DNA of 64,000 bases from an uncultured Clostridia bacterium. GTDB lineage: Bacteria > Bacillota > Clostridia > Oscillospirales > Ruminococcaceae. This document shows, one piece after another, positions 60,781-64,000 of this stretch; positions within the stretch are counted from its first letter, which is position 1; each line of letters opens with the position of its first letter. A program made the translations under genes and the position numbers. The notes under the pieces were generated by a model. The model had not been told where the DNA came from and searched no databases. It saw nothing but the letters and a program-made list of their open reading frames with translations. Location: NCBI GenBank assembly GCA_947626165.1, contig CANQRG010000002.1, positions 1-64,000 of the forward strand. Reading direction: 5' to 3'.

Positions 60781-61437
60781 CTATCTGTAATATAAAATAT
60801 TACTAATAGTTGTATTTGTAGTATGTATAGTAATTTTAAATTTCAAAGCTTTAATGTTATTTTTTGTATCACTTTTTATAATTTTACCACCCTTTAAATT
60901 TCCTCTAAGAGAAATATCTCCAGTGTGTAAAAGAATGCATCCTAGTATTTCTTTCTTTTCTAAATAATCACAATTTAATAAAATACAATTGCATTCATTG
61001 GTCTCATCTATTTTTAATTGAGGATATATATTTTTTGTTCTATTAAAAGAAATTATATTTACAGCATCATCTATATTATTTAATAGAAATTTTCCATTCG
61101 TTGAAATAGATATTGGGGCGTTGGGAGCTATATCATTTTGATCTATAATCGTATTTCCAATGTTTTTTATTATAATTATAGAAAAATATAAATCCTTTAA
61201 ATCAATAGGATTATATGACATATCGGAACAATAACGACCATATTTAGATGATATTATACATTGAACTGATTTTAATTTATCTGTTATTTCACAATTATTA
61301 TCCAATCTAATACGGAAAGTATCAATGCTATATGAAATACGTTTTCGATTTTTACCCAAATAATATAATAATAATCCTCCCAAAAAACTACCTATTATAC
61401 CAATAATACACCAAAATAAATTTGAAAGAAGAACCAT
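60781..61437 (-). CDS. Membrane-anchored protein, leftward
   Basis: 218 aa, ATG 61437 behind AAAGGAGGTAATTATTT on the minus strand. Residues ~5-28 (LFWCIIGIIGSFLGGLLLYYL) are a membrane helix, followed by a basic stop-transfer KNRKR and a beta-rich soluble domain of unknown family. Its own orientation and lone position suggest a lysogenic-conversion (moron-like) gene. Confidence 0.55.
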   Translation of the reverse strand: MVLLSNLFWCIIGIIGSFLGGLLLYYLGKNRKRISYSIDTFRIRLDNNCEITDKLKSVQCIISSKYGRYCSDMSYNPIDLKDLYFSIIIIKNIGNTIIDQNDIAPNAPISISTNGKFLLNNIDDAVNIISFNRTKNIYPQLKIDETNECNCILLNCDYLEKKEILGCILLHTGDISLRGNLKGGKIIKSDTKNNIKALKFKITIHTTNTTISNILYYR

Positions 61438-61562
61438 AAATAATTACCTCCTTTTATTTATACAAGTATTATATTACAAAATATAACATAATTCAATATA
61501 TTTATAATATTTTTACACATAAAATTGTCATTTTATTAAAAATAAGTTAGGAAGTGATTAAA

Positions 61563-61769
61563 ATGCAAACATACATAGTAATTATTTTAACTAGTTTTCA
61601 GATATTATTTGCCATATGTAAACTTTACTTAGCACAAAAAAACTTGAAAATCAATATTGAAATTGAAAAAGAAATAGAAAAAATAGAAAAAAAGTTTGGA
61701 TTTAAAAATCAAAATCAAAATAATGAGTTTATTAAAAGAAAGGAGATAAACAGTAAGGATATTCTATAA
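61563..61769 (+). CDS. Single-span membrane protein with coiled coil
   Basis: 68 aa from ATG 61563 behind TTAGGAAGTGATTAAA. TYIVIILTSFQILFAICKL is a membrane helix, followed by a charged coiled coil (KEIEKIEKKFGFK). Function unknown. Confidence 0.5.
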   Translation: MQTYIVIILTSFQILFAICKLYLAQKNLKINIEIEKEIEKIEKKFGFKNQNQNNEFIKRKEINSKDIL

Positions 61770-61795
61770 AATGCAGTTGTTAGGAGATGTTAAAT

Positions 61796-61999
61796 ATGAA
61801 GAATGATTTACTAAGTAGTGGTCTTTTGCAACTTTCAAATAACGAAGTAAAAGATTTACATAAATTTTGCAAAAAACATAATAGTCATACACAAAAATAT
61901 AAATTTGAAATAAATTTTGTTGGCGATCCAACATCTATACTTATAACTTGTCCAACCTGTAGTGCAACAGTTGATATTACAGAGTATGTGAAATTATGA
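61796..61999 (+). CDS. Small protein with CPTC motif
   Basis: About 67 aa from ATG 61796 (61787 possible) behind TTAGGAGATGTTAAAT. It ends ILITCPTCSATVDITEYVKL; a single CxxC suggests metal binding or dimerisation. Unknown family. Confidence 0.45.
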   Translation: MKNDLLSSGLLQLSNNEVKDLHKFCKKHNSHTQKYKFEINFVGDPTSILITCPTCSATVDITEYVKL

Positions 62000-62056
62000 A
62001 AGGATATATAACTTGTCAGTTGAAAAGAATAAAGAATTAGGAAAGAATAGGTCAAA

Positions 62057-62206
62057 GGTGATGTTGTTTTAGATCCATTTGCTGGAATAGGCACATTTGG
62101 AAGAATAGCAAATATGATGGGTAGAATTCCTGTTCTGTGTGAAATAAATAAAAAATATATTGAAGTTATAGAAGGAGAAAATATTTATAGTGATAAAAGA
62201 TTATAA
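62057..62206 (+). pseudogene. C-terminal fragment of a beta-class DNA methyltransferase
   Basis: A frame without a start reads GDVVLDPFAGIGTFGRIANM and VLCEINKKYIEVIEG, which is the SAM motif I and end of enzymes such as that at 32991-33665. The catalytic DPPY part is missing. Confidence 0.65.
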
Positions 62207-62505
62207 AATAATTACTCTTTGTGGCTCTACAAAATTTAAAGATGAATTTCAGATGATACAGAAAAAACTAACTCTTGACGGATATATAGTTATTTCTGTT
62301 GGACTATTTGGTCACTCTGGAGACGAAGAAGTTTGGAAAGAGAATATTAAAGAAATGCTTGATGATATGCATAAAGCAAAAAAATGATTTGGCTGACGAG
62401 ATATTTGTTATTAATAAAAATGGATACATAGGAAAATCTACAGAATCTGAAATTAAATATGCATTAAAACAAGGCAAACCGGTGCGTTATTTAGAAAATA
62501 TGTAA
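62190..62505 (+). pseudogene. 2-deoxyribosyltransferase-like gene with poly-A frameshift
   Basis: From GTG 62190 the protein reads KIITLCGSTKFKDEFQMIQK and GLFGHSGDEEVWKENIKEML, stops at a TGA after the A7 run (62378-62384), and in the next frame continues NDLADEIFVINKNGYIGKST and ESEIKYALKQGKPVRYL. Deleting one A restores a ~105-aa protein of the type that follows CGSTKF ... INKNGYIGxST, known from phage nucleoside-processing or DUF4406-like proteins. It is decayed or a sequencing error. Confidence 0.65.
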
Positions 62506-62515
62506 AGGAGATTAT

Positions 62516-63112
62516 ATGGCGTTAGCAGGAAGTAAAATAGCAGGAGGAAATCCAAAAAATAAAAGAGTAGAAAACGATTTTTACGCAACAAATCCGTTGG
62601 CAGTTAGAAAATTATTATCAAAATATAAATTTAACGGAAATAAAATGCTGGAACCGTGTGTCGGACAAGGACATATAGCAAAAACAGTTAAAGAGTATTA
62701 TACTTCCCCCATTAATATTACAGCATTAGATATTGTAGATAGGGGATATCCGAAAACTATTGTAAATGGTTTTATTACATGGGATACAGAAGACAAATTT
62801 GACTTTATTATCACAAATCCACCATATTCTACGGCAAAAGAATTTGTTGAAAAGGGTATGTCATTATTAACTAATAGTGGTCAAATGGCAATGTTTTTAA
62901 AAATACAATTTCTTGAGGGAGCAAAACGTAGAGAACTATTTAATTGTTATCCACCTCGATACATATATGTATTCCGAAATCGAATGGCAACATGGAATAA
63001 TGGACACGAACACGACGATATGGGTAAAAGATGGGCAACAACTATGTGTCACGCTTGGTTTATATGGGAAAATGGTAGCAAAAGCGAACCCATTATTCGT
63101 TGGATAGATTAA
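62516..63112 (+). CDS. Adenine-specific DNA methyltransferase (NPPY)
   Basis: 198 aa, behind AAAGGAGATTAT. ENDFYATNPLAVRKLL and LEPCVGQGHIAKTV (SAM motif I) come before FDFIITNPPYSTAKEFVEKG (catalytic NPPY, ~101-110), the motif order of gamma-type N6-adenine enzymes. It ends in WATTMCHAWFIWENG, which is typical of this phage subgroup. Confidence 0.85.
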   Translation: MALAGSKIAGGNPKNKRVENDFYATNPLAVRKLLSKYKFNGNKMLEPCVGQGHIAKTVKEYYTSPINITALDIVDRGYPKTIVNGFITWDTEDKFDFIITNPPYSTAKEFVEKGMSLLTNSGQMAMFLKIQFLEGAKRRELFNCYPPRYIYVFRNRMATWNNGHEHDDMGKRWATTMCHAWFIWENGSKSEPIIRWID

Positions 63113-63176
63113 TATTTGCTAGAATAAAAACAAAAGATATGTTAAAACAAATCACAATAGATTGGGAGATATATTT

Positions 63177-63410
63177 ATGGAAGTAAAAAATGATGAAAAC
63201 ATTATTTATACAATGAAAGAGGTTAGTAAATTATTACATATAAGTATTGGTTATACATATAAACTTGTTAATAAAGGTTTATTACCAGCAATTAAATTGG
63301 GTTCATTAAAAGTTAGGAAAGAAACTTTAATTAATTTTTTAAAAAAATACGAAGGATATGATTTATCAGATGTCTCCAATATTGTTTTATTACATTCCAA
63401 AAAAGATTGA
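63177..63410 (+). CDS. Excisionase-like helix-turn-helix protein
   Basis: 77 aa from ATG 63177 behind TTGGGAGATATATTT. YTMKEVSKLLHISIGYTYKLVNKGLLPAIKLGSLKVRKETL is a winged-helix MerR-like excisionase domain (HTH_17). Its location immediately before the integrase points to a recombination directionality factor or regulator. Confidence 0.75.
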   Translation: MEVKNDENIIYTMKEVSKLLHISIGYTYKLVNKGLLPAIKLGSLKVRKETLINFLKKYEGYDLSDVSNIVLLHSKKD

Positions 63411-63435
63411 CAATAAGTTAAGCTTATGATATAAT
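63407..63435 (+). promoter_or_regulatory. Integrase promoter with palindromic spacer
   Basis: TTGACA (63407-63412), 17-nt spacer and TATAAT (63430-63435). The spacer begins with ATAAGTTAAGCTTAT, an inverted repeat ATAAG...CTTAT, a likely binding site for a regulator, possibly the excisionase-like protein. The -35 overlaps the end of the preceding gene. Confidence 0.65.
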
Positions 63436-63528
63436 TAAATACAAACCCAAACAATTCATATTATAAATTATTATTACATATTAAATTTTACATTATAATA
63501 TGAATATTAATAGAAAGAAGGTTCTATT

Positions 63529-64000
63529 ATGGGTGAGTTGCGACTTCGTAAAAGAGGAACTAAATGGGAATATAGTTTTGAAGGAGCAAGAATTAACGGC
63601 AAACGTCAATATATAAGTAAAAGTGGGTTTCGCACAAAAGCCGAAGCTATTACTGTTGGCACAAAAGCAATGGATGAGTATAACAGAGCGGGGGTAGTTT
63701 TTAGTCCAAAAGATATTAGTTTTTCCGATTATTTAGATTTGTGGCTTGAACAGTATTGCAAAGTAAATTGTAAACAAGCTACTGTTGCTAATTATGAAAA
63801 AAAGATTAGATTACACATTAAACCTGCATTGGGCAAATATAAACTTGTAGCACTAAGTCCATTAGTAATACAGAAATTAATAGATGATTTATTTAATAAT
63901 GGATATAGTAGAAACACATTAGCTGTAATCAAAGGCATATTAACGGGAAGCCTATCCTATGCTGTTCAACCACTTGGATATATTCAAAGTAACCCATCTA
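63529..64000 (+). CDS. Tyrosine integrase, partial (3' end outside the window)
   Basis: The first 157 residues are present. An N-terminal arm-binding domain (GELRLRKRGTKWEYSFEGAR, SKSGFRTKAEAI) is followed by the SAM-like core-binding domain FSDYLDLWLEQYCKVNCKQATVANYEKKI. This is the layout of Gram-positive phage and ICE integrases; the catalytic R-H-R-Y domain lies beyond the window. It mediates site-specific integration; the att site should lie nearby but cannot be identified here. Confidence 0.9.
   Translation, partial: MGELRLRKRGTKWEYSFEGARINGKRQYISKSGFRTKAEAITVGTKAMDEYNRAGVVFSPKDISFSDYLDLWLEQYCKVNCKQATVANYEKKIRLHIKPALGKYKLVALSPLVIQKLIDDLFNNGYSRNTLAVIKGILTGSLSYAVQPLGYIQSNPS

Noticed and set aside
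1-64000. CRISPR array, rRNA genes, insertion-sequence transposase
   Set aside because: No regularly spaced direct repeats, no ribosomal RNA sequence and no transposase-like protein were seen.
1-64000. Virion structural cluster (terminase, portal, tail)
   Set aside because: Only the orphan capsid and protease-like genes were found; no terminase, portal, tape-measure or tail-fibre signatures.

Overview
The window is AT-rich DNA (roughly one third G+C by eye) with strong AGGAGG-type ribosome binding sites, tightly packed and overlapping small genes almost all on the + strand, and a tyrosine integrase running off the right edge. It reads as a large temperate phage or phage-derived integrative element of an anaerobic, low-GC Gram-positive (Firmicutes, Clostridia-like) bacterium. 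The class III ribonucleotide reductase pair nrdD/nrdG points to an anaerobe. A captured piece of host chromosome (rplU-prp-rpmA, with an L27 carrying the Firmicutes-type QFFA leader) points to the Firmicutes.

Layout. 1-18 kb: accessory genes, including a truncated cytosine methyltransferase, many short zinc-ribbon and YopX-like phage proteins, an RlmN-like radical SAM enzyme, a 736-aa helical/TerD-domain protein, and directly behind it a structured non-coding RNA whose core is a circularly permuted tRNA. A shattered C5-methyltransferase locus lies at 15.6-17.8 kb. 18.3-19.9 kb: leftward lysogeny module (two ImmA-type proteins, Xre repressor) facing a rightward promoter studded with TTAGAAAAT half-sites. 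19.9-27 kb: an RNA-repair-like island (COG3541-type nucleotidyltransferase, palm-like protein, CCA-adding enzyme, RNA ligase that has lost its catalytic core, polynucleotide kinase fused to an HD domain), with a deoxyribonucleotidase and a frameshifted Dam enzyme interleaved. 28-37 kb: more methyltransferases, a GIY-YIG homing endonuclease and an orphan major capsid protein. 38-39 kb: host ribosomal-gene insert. 39-48 kb: replication/recombination module (DUF1071 annealing protein, SSB, HD protein, DnaB-like helicase, primase, PD-(D/E)XK nuclease, DNA polymerase III alpha). 49-55 kb: nucleotide metabolism (NADAR, ThyX, guanylate kinase, NrdD, NrdG). 55-61 kb: cell-envelope and stress genes (SleB-type lipoprotein, SPFH protein, SocA-like protein, Hsp20), a chimeric prohead-protease/variable-domain protein and a second interrupted tRNA-like RNA. 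62-64 kb: methyltransferases, excisionase-like protein and integrase.

How it fits together. The element brings its own fork proteins and dNTP supply for anaerobic replication, at least ten DNA methyltransferase genes or fragments but no recognised restriction endonuclease (probably self-protection), and an unusual amount of RNA-end-processing capacity. A recurrent box AATTAAATCAGAAAAA sits immediately upstream of several consensus sigma-A promoters, including the one in front of the permuted-tRNA RNA, and looks like an element-specific regulatory sequence. Terminase, portal and tail genes are absent here; the capsid and protease genes are isolated from each other, so either the structural region lies outside the window or these are relics. 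Several genes carry single frameshifts, some at homopolymers, so part of the apparent decay could be sequence error.
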